Positions 45,866 through 58,330 of a stretch of 62,000 nt of DNA are shown here, in pieces; the first letter of the stretch is position 1, and each line of letters starts with the position of its first letter. The notes below the pieces were generated by a model that worked only from the letters and a program-made list of their open reading frames with translations, had not been told where the DNA came from and did not search any database. The position numbers and the translations under genes were made by a program. The DNA comes from Gnetum montanum (taxonomy: Eukaryota; Streptophyta; Gnetopsida; Gnetales; Gnetaceae). Location: assembly GCA_015680685.1 (NCBI GenBank), contig MNCI01002748.1:5854-67853 (forward strand), read 5' to 3'.

Positions 45866-48457
45866 GTGAGGTTTTTTTTAACTCAGTTATGCTCGTGAAT
45901 TGTTTGTTTGTTTGTTTCTTTTTTTCTTTTTAAATTTTCTTGCGCGTAGATATTGTTGCTCAAGAAATATACAAAAAAGAATTTTGTGCATTCATTGCGT
46001 GGATCTGGCTTTAATCAACGATATGCATACATTTTGTCATGACCGAAATATTGCTGCTACTTCTAAGTTTCGCTTGAATGCCTCTTTTTTAAATTGTATT
46101 CATTGAAATATTGCTTTTCGGTTAAGCATACGGCTAATTGTTGGCAGAATCGTAAGCATGCTTTATTTGATGTCAAGAGATGGCAATTCGAATCTCAAAA
46201 TGTTCGATTGTTTTGAATCTTACGCGGTATTAATATTGAAACGACTATTTTCGCCTTCAAACTGCATATTATTTGACACCTTTGCCTTGCCATCAATAAC
46301 TACAGGGAATTACTTGTACGAAGATCCATGAATTCTCTGGAAGAAGCAATAGTTTTTTCGCAATCATAAATATAATGATAATAAAAGAGGAATGATAAAG
46401 GTTATTTTTACAATCCGTTTCTGCACATAGTAGTCGCAAGACGGAGCAACTAATTGTTGAACTCCGTTGATGAAAAGTTCCAAAATATTTGTAAAAGCAA
46501 GACTAATGATTGATGATTTTCCCGGAAGACACGTTTCGTTTCAGATTTGTATCAACGGCATTACTGGTATGCATGAAGTATGAGGTAGTGTGATTAGTGT
46601 TCTCACAGACCGGTTCTGAGTATTGAAATATGTTTTCATTAATAATTACACCATAAGATATTTGTGATCATATGACATTTATCCAAATTATGGATTATGA
46701 TAATTTATTTTGAACTTTCACTCTGTAACAAAGCAGTGAAACGTATATGGTAGAATGTATATAGTAGAATTGTCTTCATGTGTTTGTTCACACAGCTTAG
46801 TGCTTAAGGAATTGATTTTCTTGCATAGATACCCATGTTTGGCTTACCGTACTCTTATGGTTACCTCTTGTATGTTAAGTGTATAGAGGTTCTACACTCA
46901 ACTTGCTGGGCGCATATGTAAGACATGGGATAGGCAGTGGGAAACTATGGTTGCTGTTTGGACTGCACACTAGGTCATCTTAAATTATTGAAATTGTCTT
47001 GTGGAAGATTCATCGTTGTCTGTACACAGTGCCTTGGTCTCCTGTTGACCCAATCAAGCTATAGATTGTGCATTGCTTTTAGCTGTATTTTGAGTGGACA
47101 GTGTACTAAATTTAAGGAGCATATTTAGAGTGTAACAACATCTACAACAGCAATTAAGATAACACTAAAACATTAGGACTTTATCATTTTAATGAAAAAC
47201 CTAATTTCTCATGTGCCATTAAAGTAAAAGCAGCCCCAACCATAACATATAATGTAGAAACGTACATGAGATTAAGTGAACAAATACAGATTAAATATAT
47301 TTGTCTTTACATCTACATTCCCGATAAAAATTGGCTATTTGAATATCACATTTACAACTAGGTTTTCCTGCTTTCCATGCCATTACAAATAGACTAGTTT
47401 AACTATATAGTTACAATATATATCTATAAATTTCTTGAGAGAATCTTTTCCCTTAAAAAAAATAATCTGAAGATATATTCTAAAAAATGTGTATGATATA
47501 AGATGAAAAATTTGAGAAGTATTATTTAGCATTACGTTATCCACCTTGTAGAAGATTATGGATGAAATATACTTTTACATTAGATATTCAGGGCATTATA
47601 GGGTTATGGATGAAATATAATTTAACGTTACAGGAATGGGGCCTCTAGAGCATTATGAACAAAAGATAATTTAGCTTTACAAGATTATGATGGGTAGTTG
47701 GCCTTCTTACCAAAGAAAATGAATTAAAGTGAAATAATATCAGTTGATTGAAAAAAGATTTGAAAGCATTAAAACATGACATGCTTCATCAAACATTTTC
47801 CTAGTTCTTGAAAGGTCAGATCTTCATTTCAAATTTATAAACACAAAATGTAGCATGTGACTACTCAGTAAAGTGTGAACAAAATCAAGAGGGGTTTTGA
47901 GTTAGTTTGCTGCATGAGTTAGCCCAAATGAAATATTTCATACATGAGTCATGAATCAAATGTTATTATGAAGTAACAAATAGTTCCCATTACATTCTTA
48001 CCTATTTTTACATTATAAATCCTCTCTTTCCGTACTTCATTTTTACCAGTATACCTACTAATTTTTTAATCAGAACTATACATGCTTTTTGCTAGTAAAT
48101 TGTCATACAAACTGTATTGTGTTTGCCTGACCATGTACTCTAGGAGAATGGGTAGCTTAAATGATTACAACATAATTGAACCATAATTGTTTTCTAGGGT
48201 TAAATAAGAATGCTGCATTTGTATTGGAGGAACTTTCATTGTAATCTTAGATGCTCAGATTGGTACTATGGTTATATGGGTTATAATTTAATGGGCTTCT
48301 TTAGCTCTTGATACACTCTTATTGATTTTGTACACTACAATAATATTATTTTAATAGTTGAAAAGACTTTGCATTCATATTACATATAAAAACATTTATA
48401 GAATGATCATTTCGAGGACAAGGAAATTTTAAGGTTCCAACTTTTTCCTGTCTTCAG
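45866..48457 (+). other. Intron 1
   Basis: 2592 bp, AT-rich, GT...AG. I searched for further repeat exons (L.EE..EL patterns after CAG) and found none. No transposon identified. Confidence 0.55.
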
Positions 48458-48517
48458 ATTAAACTTCAAGAGGAACTCAAAGAGCTGCAAAACAAGATTC
48501 TTTGTCTTGAGTCAAAG
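48458..48517 (+). CDS. Exon 2: 20-residue helical repeat
   Basis: Acceptor TCTTCAG|ATT, donor AAG|GTACAC. It encodes IKLQEELKELQNKILCLESK, exactly 20 residues in phase 0. Hydrophobic residues stand at repeat positions 3, 7, 10, 14 and 17 (L, L, L, I, L), the 4-3-4-3 spacing of a coiled coil. It lacks the Pro-Asn start of exons 3, 4, 6 and 7. Confidence 0.85.
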
Positions 48518-48708
48518 GTACACAAGCTTTTTAAACAGAATAATACTCCTTTTAAAACAGAATGATACTCCATATATAATAACCATATACTTGTTTTGCA
48601 TGGTACTTCAAGATGGATGTTTGTCCATTGTATCACAGTACATCATATAAATGAACGATTTTTTTCATTGGTGCTAATTGTTTATTGTCTGCTGAATAAT
48701 TTTTGCAG

Positions 48709-48768
48709 CCTAACGTTCAAGAAGAACTCAGAGATATGCAAAAGAAGATTTCTGTTCTAGAAGCAAAG
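48709..48768 (+). CDS. Exon 3: 20-residue helical repeat
   Basis: Acceptor TTTTGCAG|CCT, donor AAG|GTATGA; preceding intron 191 bp. It starts PNVQEELRDM and ends KKISVLEAK. Hydrophobic positions 3, 7, 10, 14 and 17 are V, L, M, I, L. Phase 0 on both sides. Confidence 0.85.
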
Positions 48769-49432
48769 GTATGATTAGTTCTGCCATAAGACAGAAACAT
48801 TAAGCAAACATGATATTATTGGAGTATATTTGGATACGCAATATTTTAGCTCACACATGTGTCTTGATAAAGAAAATTGTTTTTATTTCCTAGGGAAATG
48901 TATGTCATGTCCAACAAATTATGAAGAGATTAAATGGCCATGATGCTTAAATAAACCAGCCATCTACAAGGGGAATATAATGGAGAATATAATATAGAAA
49001 CAACAAAGAATATGTGCTAGAAGTTGGTGCATCTGGATGTTAGTAGCAGTGATACAATTTCTGTTTTTTTCTGATTCTAACGAACATGCCAAAATGTTGT
49101 TTCATAAAAGGAATAGTTGCTCTCTTGGCACATATTTGTCCTTCCATTTGAATGCCAAGTCTTCCAGATAATCATAACAGTAAAATAGGTTTAGGAAAGG
49201 ACCTATTTGGTTAGAAACATTTTAAACTGTACCAAAGTTAAAAACCTCTGCTAAATTGGTCTGACAAAGTTTGGTGTATTTAGAAGAATTTTACAGCATG
49301 CCAAGCAACTTTGGGAATCATATCTATATTTAGTTCATACCTAAAACTTAATTCATGGGCTATTAATCTACTCAACATGCCAAATACGATCATAACATTT
49401 GACAACTGGACAGCTGCTATATGTAGAAAGTA

Positions 49433-49437
49433 GAAAC
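49433..49437 (+). repeat. Target-site duplication of copia element, left
   Basis: GAAAC, identical to 54603-54607 on the far side of the element. Confidence 0.9.
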
Positions 49438-49973
49438 TGTTAACAACTATTGTTCAATGCTCTACCCACACGAAGACAAATGTACATAAAGTCAAAATAT
49501 TTTTATTTATTTTTCAGTTTATGGGCAGATGTAAACTATTTTGGCCCCAACTCACTTTTATTCTGCATAAATTTCTTTATTTTCACTATGGGGAATGGCT
49601 TCTCAAGTTCCCCAAGTATAGCCCCAATCATTTCCTATAAATTGTAAGGCCATACACGAATGAAATGACCAATTTTGAAGGAAATAAAGTTGACATTCAA
49701 TTTTTTTTGTAATTTAATGTTTTTTCATATTCCCTTCTTCTTTCATTTACACATCTATCACTAGTATCAACTTCCATTCTCAATTATTAATTCAATGTCA
49801 TCAGTCATCAGTGCAACCAAATTATTAAGCAACCATTATATTAAATGCATTATCAAGATTTCTATAACTCATTGTCTCACAGTCTAGAATTTTAAACATT
49901 TCTGAATTATGACATCTAGAAGATCAAGAGTCAAAGCTACATAAGTCAACAATTTAAGGAGAAGTTTTTAACA
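49438..49973 (+). repeat. 5' LTR of copia element
   Basis: 536 bp, paired with 54079-54602. It contains a CTATAAATTGTAAGGCC block near 49636 that can serve as TATA box. Confidence 0.9.
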
Positions 49974-49977
49974 AAAT

Positions 49978-49992
49978 TGGTATTGGAGTCAG
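49978..49992 (+). other. Primer-binding site of copia element, Met type, degraded
   Basis: TGGTATTGGAGTCAG, compared with the usual TGGTATCAGAGC. It lies four bases inside the LTR. Confidence 0.65.
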
Positions 49993-49997
49993 TCATC

Positions 49998-50900
49998 ATG
50001 AGCTTCAACAAGGAAATAGCCAAATGTCCCATTGTCTTCAATGGGACCCAAGATTTCATTCTTTGGAAAGAAATGATGAGATGACTTCTAAAAGTTAATG
50101 AAGTATGGGATGTGATAGAACCTGTAGAAGCCCATATCACAATAACCCCAGAAGGAGACAATAAAGACAAAAAAGATCCTCTGATTCAAGAACTCTTAGA
50201 AGAAGAAAAGTGGAAGAGAAAAAATTCACATGCAAGAATGATCATTATTTTCAATGTATCAGAAAAAATAGTTGGAAGATTGTTCTCATCAAAGACTGTT
50301 AAAGAAGTGTGTGAAAGATTATGCTCTGATTAACTAAGCAACACCAAAAATCAACATACAAAAGAACTGTTGTGCAAAATTCAATTTGACAAATTAGAAA
50401 TAAGAAGAGATGAAGACATTGAAGAGTTTTTTTATAAAGATGTACACTAGTATAAAAAACATTGATGAATTTGGATGTGGCTTTACTCAACACCATACAG
50501 TACAGAAAATTGTGGCAGCTCTTCACAGTTATCCTAGATACCAAAACATAATGATGAACTTTCTACAAAATAAAGAATTAAAGCAACCTGCTGTGGATGA
50601 TCTAGTTGCTTAAATCAGAACACTTGAAAGTTTGAGAACTGACAAAAATGATAAAGAACAAATCTTCACAGCCAATAGAGGAAGAGGAAGATTAAATAGA
50701 GGAAGAGAAAGATTCAATATAAGTTATTCTCAGGACCAAAACAACTTAGACAAGTTAGAGACTTTACAAAGAGATAACAGAGGTAGAGCTTTCATAAAAG
50801 GAAGTAGGAACTCACAAGGACAAAGAAATGCCTAGATCCCTCTATGCAAACTTTGTAATTAAAGAGGCCATACCATAGAAGTATGTTGGTACAACTCTGG
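49998..50900 (+). pseudogene. gag: Copia gag
   Basis: Starts MSFNKEIAKCPIVFNGTQDF and has the fold order of the copia gag domain (LWKEMM, VWDVIEP, SSKTVKEVCERL, TKELLCKIQFDKL). A frameshift near 50420 moves the frame to FGCGFTQHHTVQKIVAALHS. A basic region RGRGRLNRGRERFN precedes the zinc knuckle near 50838-50886. The knuckle keeps all four ligands of CX2CX4HX4C but contains a TAA inside it. Confidence 0.8.
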
Positions 50901-53900
50901 ACTTGATGCTCTTCAACTCCAAGACAAAGATGAAGGAGCAATTACATCAAATCAAGAAAATCACCAAGGTAAGATCAAAGCTCTCAATTCCAGCAAAATA
51001 ATTAAGTAAAATTTTTGGATTATAGATAATAAATGCTTAAATCACATGACACCATACAAGTCTCACCTTCTTCAATACAAATAAAAAAGAATTGTAAGCA
51101 TAAAGATAGGAGATGTTAACCACTTTAACATAGAAGGAGTTGGAAACTGCATCATCAAATTACCAAACAACAAGGTTAGGGCCATCACTAATGTCTTTTA
51201 TGTACTAGATCTCTCAAATCTTCTTATCTCAATAGGACAAATGGTCAAGAAAGGAGTCAAAATCAGGTTCAAAGATGGCTGGTGCATTATTAAAATTCAA
51301 AACAATGAAGAAATCATTAGAACAAAAGCCTACAACAACAGAATCTATTGCATAGGTTGCAGTCACTTTGATCTAAGAGGAAACCTCATCCAAGATAATA
51401 ACTAAACTGTCGTTCAGGTTACTACTTTAGAAAAAGGAACACACAAAGATCCATATCAAAGCATTTCCAAACATCAAACAACAAATGAAGAAGAAGCCAA
51501 AATTTGGCAGAAAAGATTAGGACACACCTTTTACAACAAACTAGAAGAAATGACGAAGTTAAAGAAAGCAATAGGAATTCAAATCAGAGATGCTCCAAAG
51601 AAAAATGTGAAATATGCATCCAGAAAAGCAAATCAACAGTCCTCACACAACAACTATGCAAAGAAAAGAAAGCCCTTTTGATCTTCTCCACATGGATTTC
51701 ATTGGACCTATGCCTATCACCTCGATAGGAGGAGCTAATTATACACTTGTCATGGTAGATGATTTCTCAAGATATACCTAGACATACAATGTGAAGAGCA
51801 AGGTTGAGGCAATAATCAAATTCAGGGACTTCTACACTATCTTGAAAAACACAATGGGCCTGTCCATCAAAGCCATCAGATCAAATAGAGGGGAGAGTTT
51901 ATCAATCAAGAATTCAAAGATTTTTGTACACATCAAGGCATTTTTCATCAAATCACATGTGGATATAGTCCACAATCAAATGGCATTGTAGAAAGGAAAA
52001 ATAGAACTTTGCAAGACATGGTGATATGTCTTCTTAAAAATGCTTAAATCTCTAAACAATTTTTGAAGCATGGCCATGAATGTAGCAACCTACATTACTA
52101 ATAGAATAATCAATAGTAGCAACAAAGATAAGTCCCCCTACGGACTCATCTACAGAAAACTTCCAAATATAAAACACATGAGAACATTTGGATGTCATTG
52201 TTATGTCAAAATTCTAAAGCAATTCAGAAATAAATTGGACAGCAGAGGAAAGAAATGCAATTTTTAAGGATATGGCATCAAGACAAGTGGATACACTTGC
52301 TATGATCCCGTAGACAAAGAATGGCACTTATCTAGAGATGTGGTTTTCATGGAAAATAAATTTGGTGTGAAAGATTTTCAAAATTCAAATGATAGGACAA
52401 AAGTACAAAACAATCCCAAACCATGGGTACAAAAAAATCACCCTCAAGAACAAATGTTGGACAATAACTTTGAGAGAAGAACAACTAGATCTAATGCCAT
52501 TAGCAACATAGCATACTCAGCTCTCTCTCTTGAACCAAAGAATGTAGAAGAAACCTTGAGAACAAATATATAGAAAGAAGCTACAGACAAAGAATATGAA
52601 GCCGTCATGAAAAATGAAAAACAAAACATGGGAATTAGTGGACAGACCAAAAGGAGAAGACCAAATTTAATGAAAAAGGAGAAGTCATCAAACATAAAGC
52701 AAGACTAGTTGTAAGGGGGTTCAAACAAAAGAAGCACATAGACTATGAAGAGATTTTTGCTCCAATAGCAAGATTTGAAACCATCAAACTCATTCTCTGA
52801 ATTGCTGCTCATCACAAACTCAAATTACATCAGCTGGATGTAAACTCAGTTTTCCTAAATGACAATATCAATGAAGAAGTGTATGTTTATCAACCAGAAG
52901 GATACACTATCAAAGGTAAGGAAGATTAAGTCTACAAATTAAAGAAAGCTTTATATGGCCTAAAACAACTCCAAGAGCTTGGCTCCATAGAATCAATGAC
53001 CATTTTCTACAAAAGGGTACTCATCTTGCATGTTTGAACCAAAACTATACTATAAACATGATTCAAGGACTTCATAATAATCTCTCTCTATGTAGATGAT
53101 CTCATTTTCATAGTCACAAATGATGAACTTACAGAGGACTTCAAGACAAACATGAAGAATGAATTTGGAGTGAAAGACCTAGGATAGTTGAAGTATTTTC
53201 TTGGATTACAAGTTGACCAAGTTAAGGAGGGAATCGAAATTCATCAAACAAAATATGCAAGAACCATTTTAGAAAAGTACAAAATTAGCAAAGAGAAAAA
53301 CCCCAATACTCCTTTTCCTTACAACAAAAATCTAAAGAACAAAGACAACACTGCCATAGTTGATGCCACTTTGTATAGAAGCATGATTGGAGCACTTAGA
53401 TTTCTTTGTCACACCAGACCAGACCTGGAATTTGCCATCTCTCTTCTATCAAGATTCATGCAAGAACCTAGATAGTCTCATCTCAATGCTCTCATCTATA
53501 TACTCAGATATGTAAAAGGCACAACAGATCATGGAATCAATTACACCAAAGGAGATGGACAATTTCATGCTTATTCAAATGCTGACTGGGGAGGAGACCA
53601 TGATGATAGAAAATCTACATCAAGATCAATAATATTTCATTGAAATAATGCAATACATTGGAAGTAAAAAAAACAAAAAAAAAACAAACATCAATTAGTC
53701 TTTCAACTTATGAAGTAGAGTTTATTGCCATGATAGAATGTACTCAACACATCTTGTGGCTGAAGAATCTCATGAATCATCTTGGTTTTCACATAGAACT
53801 CCCCATCAACTTATATTGCGACAACACTTCAACTGTACAACTCTTAGATGAAAATGTTCTTCACAAAAAATCAAAGCACATTGATATAAAATATTATTTT

Positions 53901-54048
53901 ATCAAGCAATAAGTAAAGGAGGGAAAAATCAAACCATTACATGTGAATACTAATAAATAATTGTTAGACTTACTCAGCAAACCTCTTCTTCATTACAGGC
54001 ATGAGCACCTTTGCAATAATATAGGCATCAAGACAATAAGGAAGGAAG
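50901..54048 (+). pseudogene. pol: Copia pol: protease, integrase, reverse transcriptase, RNase H
   Basis: Copia order is clear. The protease (WIIDNKCLNHMTP near 51018) has lost the DSG triad, now DNK. A pre-integrase block follows (EEAKIWQKRLGHTFYNKLEE near 51490). The integrase core has HMDFIGPMPITS near 51690 and AIRSNRGE near 51870, where the second catalytic Asp is Asn; NGIVERKNRTLQ near 51980 keeps Glu. The RT has LHQLDVNSVFLND near 52825 and SLYVDDLIF near 53085 (YVDD intact), then GALRFLCHTRPDLEFAI. RNase H has YSNADWGGDHDDRKSTS near 53572 (first Asp now Asn) and LYCDNTSTVQLLDE. Numerous stops and shifts. Confidence 0.85.
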
Positions 54049-54078
54049 ACAGAAAACATTGCCCTCTAAAGGAGGGAC

Positions 54079-54602
54079 TGTTAACTAGTGTCCAATTCTC
54101 TACTCATATGAAGACAAATCTACATCAAGTCAAAGTATTTTTATTTATTTTTCAGTTGATGTGCATATGTAAACTATTTTGGCCCCCAACTCACCTTATG
54201 TTTGCATAAAAGTTTTTATTTTTACTATGGGGAATCACTTCTCAAGTTCTCCAAGTGTGGCCCTAATCATTTCCTATAAATTATAAGGCCATATATGAAT
54301 GAAACGACCAGTTTTGAAGGCAATAAAGTTGACATTTGATTTTCTTTGCAATTTAATGATTTTTCATATTTTTTTCTTCTCATTTACACATCTATCACTA
54401 GTCTCAATTTCCATTCTCAATTATCAATTCATTGTCACAGTGCAACTAAATTATTACACAACCATCATATTAAATGCATTATCAAGATTTCTATAACTCA
54501 TTTTCTCACACTCTAGAAATCCAAACATTCCAGAATTATCACATTTGGAAGATCAAGAGTCAAAACTAGATAAGTCAACAATTCAAGAAGAAGTTTTTAA
54601 CA
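54079..54602 (+). repeat. 3' LTR of copia element
   Basis: 524 bp, begins TGTTAACTAGTG and ends AAGTTTTTAACA. The purine tract lies directly before it. Confidence 0.9.
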
Positions 54603-54607
54603 GAAAC
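54603..54607 (+). repeat. Target-site duplication of copia element, right
   Basis: GAAAC, identical to 49433-49437. Confidence 0.9.
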
Positions 54608-55338
54608 CACTTTTCATTTTTTGATTTTTTTTGGGTTGATTTTAAGGAAGATTCACTTCCTTATACTACCAGTAGCTTGTCTTGTGTGAAAACTTGAAAA
54701 CAACTCAACATATGCTTGAAATTTTAAAAAATAACCACATTAGGTTTTGAAATTTCAAGTCTTGGAACTGTTTACTTAAAAATTTCATAAAATTGTTTTA
54801 ATATCTCTGTACTTCCCTTAAATCTTCATCAAACATACAAAAAAGTGAAATCATGGCACCATGTTGACTGAGGGCTTATTTTAACTTTATGAATAATGAA
54901 TTGATTATAATTTGAAGAAAAAGCTGTATGCAAGTCCATTATAGTGAAAAATTTAAAGTAAATATTCGAGCTGGTGGCAAATCTTTCCTGATTTTTATTT
55001 GGTTTGTCATGATAAAGAAAACCTCTTGCTGAAACATTAAGTTAGTAGACTTCTTTCCTATATCTTCGGCATAAGTAAGAAACTAAGAATAGAATTCTAA
55101 TGAACTGTTTTGTGAAAGGATTCTGAGACGTATAACTCTTAGTTTCTTGAAGTTATAGTGTTGTATGAGCTTGTTTAGAAGATTTATGCTTCTAATCAGC
55201 ACCATAATTCTGTCATCAGATGCTATCAAATCCTTGTTGCATCGGTTATTAATAATATCAACCGAATGGTTTGTTTTGACAATATGAAACCTTGCTTGTT
55301 TGTGATACTAAATCTTGATACTTGAACTGCTGTTGCAG
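54608..55338 (+). other. Intron 3, part after the copia element
   Basis: AT-rich intron sequence ending TGCTGTTGCAG. No further repeat exon found. Confidence 0.5.
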
Positions 55339-55398
55339 CCTAATATTGAAGATGATGTGAGAGAGCTGGGAAACAAAATTTCTGATCTTCAGAGAGTG
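55339..55398 (+). CDS. Exon 4: 20-residue helical repeat
   Basis: Acceptor TGTTGCAG|CCT, donor GTG|GTACTA. It starts PNIEDDVREL and ends NKISDLQRV. Hydrophobic positions 3, 7, 10, 14 and 17 are I, V, L, I, L. Phase 0 on both sides. Confidence 0.85.
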
Positions 55399-56254
55399 GT
55401 ACTATACTTTTGCATTATGAGTAATTGATTACAGATTGGAAGCTATTGAGGCATAATAATTAAATGTATTTAGATATGCAAATTTACTATTCCAGATGTA
55501 AATCTTTATAGAACTAAACACATACGTATTCTCTTGGTAAGATAGCATGTTGAGTCTTTTGACCACACTTTGAAAAATAAATTCAGTCCAAAATTTCCAG
55601 GTTTCAATGAAGCAAAAAATTCATTTAAGGATGAAAATTTTCTTAGAATTTTCAAGTCATCGATAACATCCAAAGTCCCTAGACAAAGGTTTTCTTTTTT
55701 CATTTAAATTTTGAATTAGGAAACGTTTATAGATTTTGAACATGGAACATCTTTTATAGGCTTTTCATGTCTGCACTATGTATAAAATGCTTTTTCTCTA
55801 GTACACCTACGATGCATTTCAACCTAACCTAGAAACAATGTAAAATGCTTAGATTGTAAATGTTAGTAAAAAATAAGAGTTACTGCCTGCTATTTCCTTG
55901 AATTATATCTTTTGTTTGCCAATTAGAAAGTATCTCTTTTATGTACACGAGCATTAGCCAGCTTCACATCTTTAATAGGCTTAATTAATGCTTTCACATT
56001 CCAATTGTGTCATTGATAAGTTTCTATTTTTCTGAGAGATATTTATATGTTTAATATTTTATGTCTTGTAATTAGAGTATGCACTTTTGTCACTGGCATG
56101 CATCTGGTCTAACGAACGCACAGTTCTGGCTTGTTCCTCTTTTAATAAAATCTCACCTACACTGATTTGTAAATGTGTTTATGTTGGTTAGCAATACTTT
56201 GTGTGGTTGCTTTTGAATACATAATATTTATTCTTAACTTGCATTATCTTGCAG
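55399..56254 (+). other. Intron 4
   Basis: 856 bp, AT-rich, ending ATTATCTTGCAG. A minus-strand 65-codon frame at 55506-55703 has no support. No transposon recognised. Confidence 0.55.
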
Positions 56255-56314
56255 ATGAATCTTCAAGAGGAAGTCAGAAACCTGACAAGCAGGGTTTCAC
56301 ATTTCGAGACAAAG
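56255..56314 (+). CDS. Exon 5: 20-residue helical repeat
   Basis: Acceptor ATCTTGCAG|ATG, donor AAG|GTTCTA. It starts MNLQEEVRNL and ends SRVSHFETK. Hydrophobic positions 3, 7, 10, 14 and 17 are L, V, L, V, F. The first residue is Met rather than Pro. The donor lacks the usual A at +3, so splicing may be weaker. Confidence 0.82.
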
Positions 56315-56705
56315 GTTCTATAGTTTACCATATGGCATAATGTTTAAAATGGATTAAAAAATAAATTCAGTGTCATACAAGTCTTGTTTTGAATTTGTCA
56401 CATGAGATTCTGAACACGTTAAGATGTGTCAGAAGCTTTTTCTTTTTGTAAAGGAATCCATAGAGAAAACCGTTGTTTGAATTTCCTTTGTGGTAGGGGC
56501 CTTTGTTCAACATTAAGATATCCTCATGTGATAGATGGTGAATGCTGCTTATCTGAAACATAATCTGAGTTAAAAAGATTTTTATACAATTGAATTGGAA
56601 TTGCTGCAACGGCCTCTAGTTCATGTACTACATGAACTAAGTTTTAGTTGCTATTTTTTAATGTTGCTATGCAATTCCTCTTATGTTGCAGTGAAGCATA
56701 CATAT

Positions 56706-56828
56706 GAAAAAATTTGGAACCCTTATCCCTGAGAGTAAATCAGTTCATTTTAGATCGCTAACTCCATAGAAAAAATTGAAGCCCTTATCCCTCGAAAGTA
56801 AGCCAGTTCATTTTAGATCTCTAACTCT
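56706..56828 (+). repeat. Tandem duplication, period 63 bp, in intron 5
   Basis: GAAAAAATTTGGAACCCTTA at 56706 recurs as GAAAAAATTGAAGCCCTTA at 56769. Both continue to TTCATTTTAGATC(G/T)CTAACTC. Two copies, about 85-90% alike by eye. Not related to the repeat exons. Confidence 0.8.
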
Positions 56829-56999
56829 GGAGCTATCTTTCCTGATGTTGAATGCCATTTCTTGAAGACAGTTCATTTTGTTTTTGACCAATGCTGTGTT
56901 CAACCTTCCTTATACAAATGTATCTGGGCTTTTTCAATGTTCTGTAAACACCGATGTTTCCTCTGCTTTCAGTTTGAAATATTATATTGCATCCAAGTA

Positions 57000-58330
57000 A
57001 GGATCTTCTGTTTTAAATTTAATATTTTTTTGCAAATTCCTGTATTGAGGAGTACCCTACACATTGAGTTGTCCTTGCTGTTCTACAATCTGGTGTACAT
57101 TTGAAAAACCATGCCAGTACAGCTTCCGTTTGAAAATAGGCATTGGTTATTGTAATTCCTTTGTCTACTCAAGTAGAGGCCAATGATAAGAAGAGGCCAT
57201 AGTTAGTCTTTGAGCTTTTGCCAAGGAAATAAATCAAGCTGGTATCTGTCACCATAATGTGATTTAACTTGTTGATACAATCTTTGTTATGCCTCAAGTT
57301 TTTTCAAGTATACTCCCCTTGAAACACAGGAAGATCCACAAGCCCCAAGCTATAAATTGCCATTGAAAAATTCTCATTACCTGCGTTCCAAATTCTTTCA
57401 CCCCAGTTTTCTTAGAAGGAGGTAAAATGGTATTAAAATCTCCCAAAACATAAGAGGGGTTTACTAATAAGAGTGCAAAGATTAGGAAAATTTTGTCAGA
57501 ATGCTTTCTTTTCCTATAACCTCATTATACCAAAAACATTAGTAAGCATTCATTTCTCATCTATCTCAATAGCTATCGTGTTTGCATTTTATAAAAGCAG
57601 ACATATCTTGATATGTGAATGGCAAACTATCCAAATTTTGCCAAATCAATTTTGGGCTGCTTGGAAGGCACCATCCGAACAGACCCAGCAGGGTCAACAT
57701 GTGCCATCAAACAAACCAGCCACCCTCGTTAGAGATTCCAACCCACTCCAAGACAAGGTCCTAAGAGCTGTCCAAATGCAATCATGCATAAGCAAGAAAG
57801 CCCTACAGCTCAGCCACGAAAGCCTCAAACCCCAAACCCCAACCCCTAGACTCCTTAAGCAATATAAGACATGCCATAGCGACAAAGTAGCCCAACACTA
57901 GACCCTAAGCCAGCGAGTCACCGAACAATTGCTGCGGCTTCCCCTTAAGGATTCCCATGCCATCCCTATGCAGAGACTCCTCCCATACTTGACCCTTTGT
58001 CATGCGTTGCAATGTTTCTTCTGCATGCTGCTGCGCTTTTTGCTCTAGTTTGGCGTGGATATGGACCTGCAACTTGTTGCTCATGATTTGCTTTTGCATC
58101 TCCTCCCAGTGTATCCAGTTTTTGTGAGCCTCAACCTACAACTCTTCTCTCTATCATGTCGCCAGATACGCCATCCTTCGCAAGTCAGCTTCCTGTGCCT
58201 CCCATCGAGCCTCCCACTCCGCCTTTTCCTCCTCCCATGCTTGTGCAGCTGCCTCCTTGTTGGCTCTCCGCACAAGAGCCTCGATCTCAAGTTGCCTGGA
58301 AGACATATCCCACCTCACCAAAAAGGTTTT
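57000..58330 (-). pseudogene. LINE remnant in intron 5: coiled-coil ORF and endonuclease
   Basis: From 58295 the minus strand reads MSSRQLEIEALVRR, then EAAAQAWEEEKAEWEARWEA, a Trp/Glu/Ala-rich coiled coil. After stops it continues with KQIMSNKLQVHIHAKLEQ down to 57905. Lower down, LPFTYQDMSAF lies near 57600-57630. Near 57270-57440 NWGERIWN and YSLGLVDLPVFQGEYT are followed by LNHIMVTDT. The GLVDLPVFxGxYTW block is characteristic of plant LINE endonucleases, and a degraded GDFN (GRFxYH) precedes it. No reverse transcriptase is seen. Opposite orientation to the host gene. Borders are approximate. Confidence 0.6.

Larger units (their letters stand above)
49438..54602 (+). mobile_element. Ty1/copia LTR retrotransposon in intron 3
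   Basis: A 5165-bp element in the same orientation as the host gene. Its LTRs (49438-49973 and 54079-54602) start TGTTAAC and end TTTTTAACA. A 5-bp duplication GAAAC flanks it. It carries a Met-type primer site (49978), one broken gag-pol region and a purine tract (AAAGGAGGGAC, 54068-54078). Without it intron 3 would be about 1.4 kb. It is complete in structure but inactive, with many stops and lost catalytic residues. Confidence 0.92.

Noticed and set aside
46141-46155. TTGGCAG followed by AATC and GTAAGC, a possible 4-nt microexon in intron 1
   Set aside because: Four nucleotides would break the phase-0 chain of exons, and such motifs are expected by chance.
50176-50220. ELLEEEKWKRK-like codons in the copia gag taken as another repeat exon
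   Set aside because: It lies within the copia gag frame, lacks splice borders and does not fit the 20-residue pattern.
57473-57901. Plus-strand frame of 142 codons, the longest on that strand in intron 5
   Set aside because: It is antisense to the LINE endonuclease remnant, whose motifs (GLVDLPVFQGEYT, NWGERIWN) lie on the minus strand.
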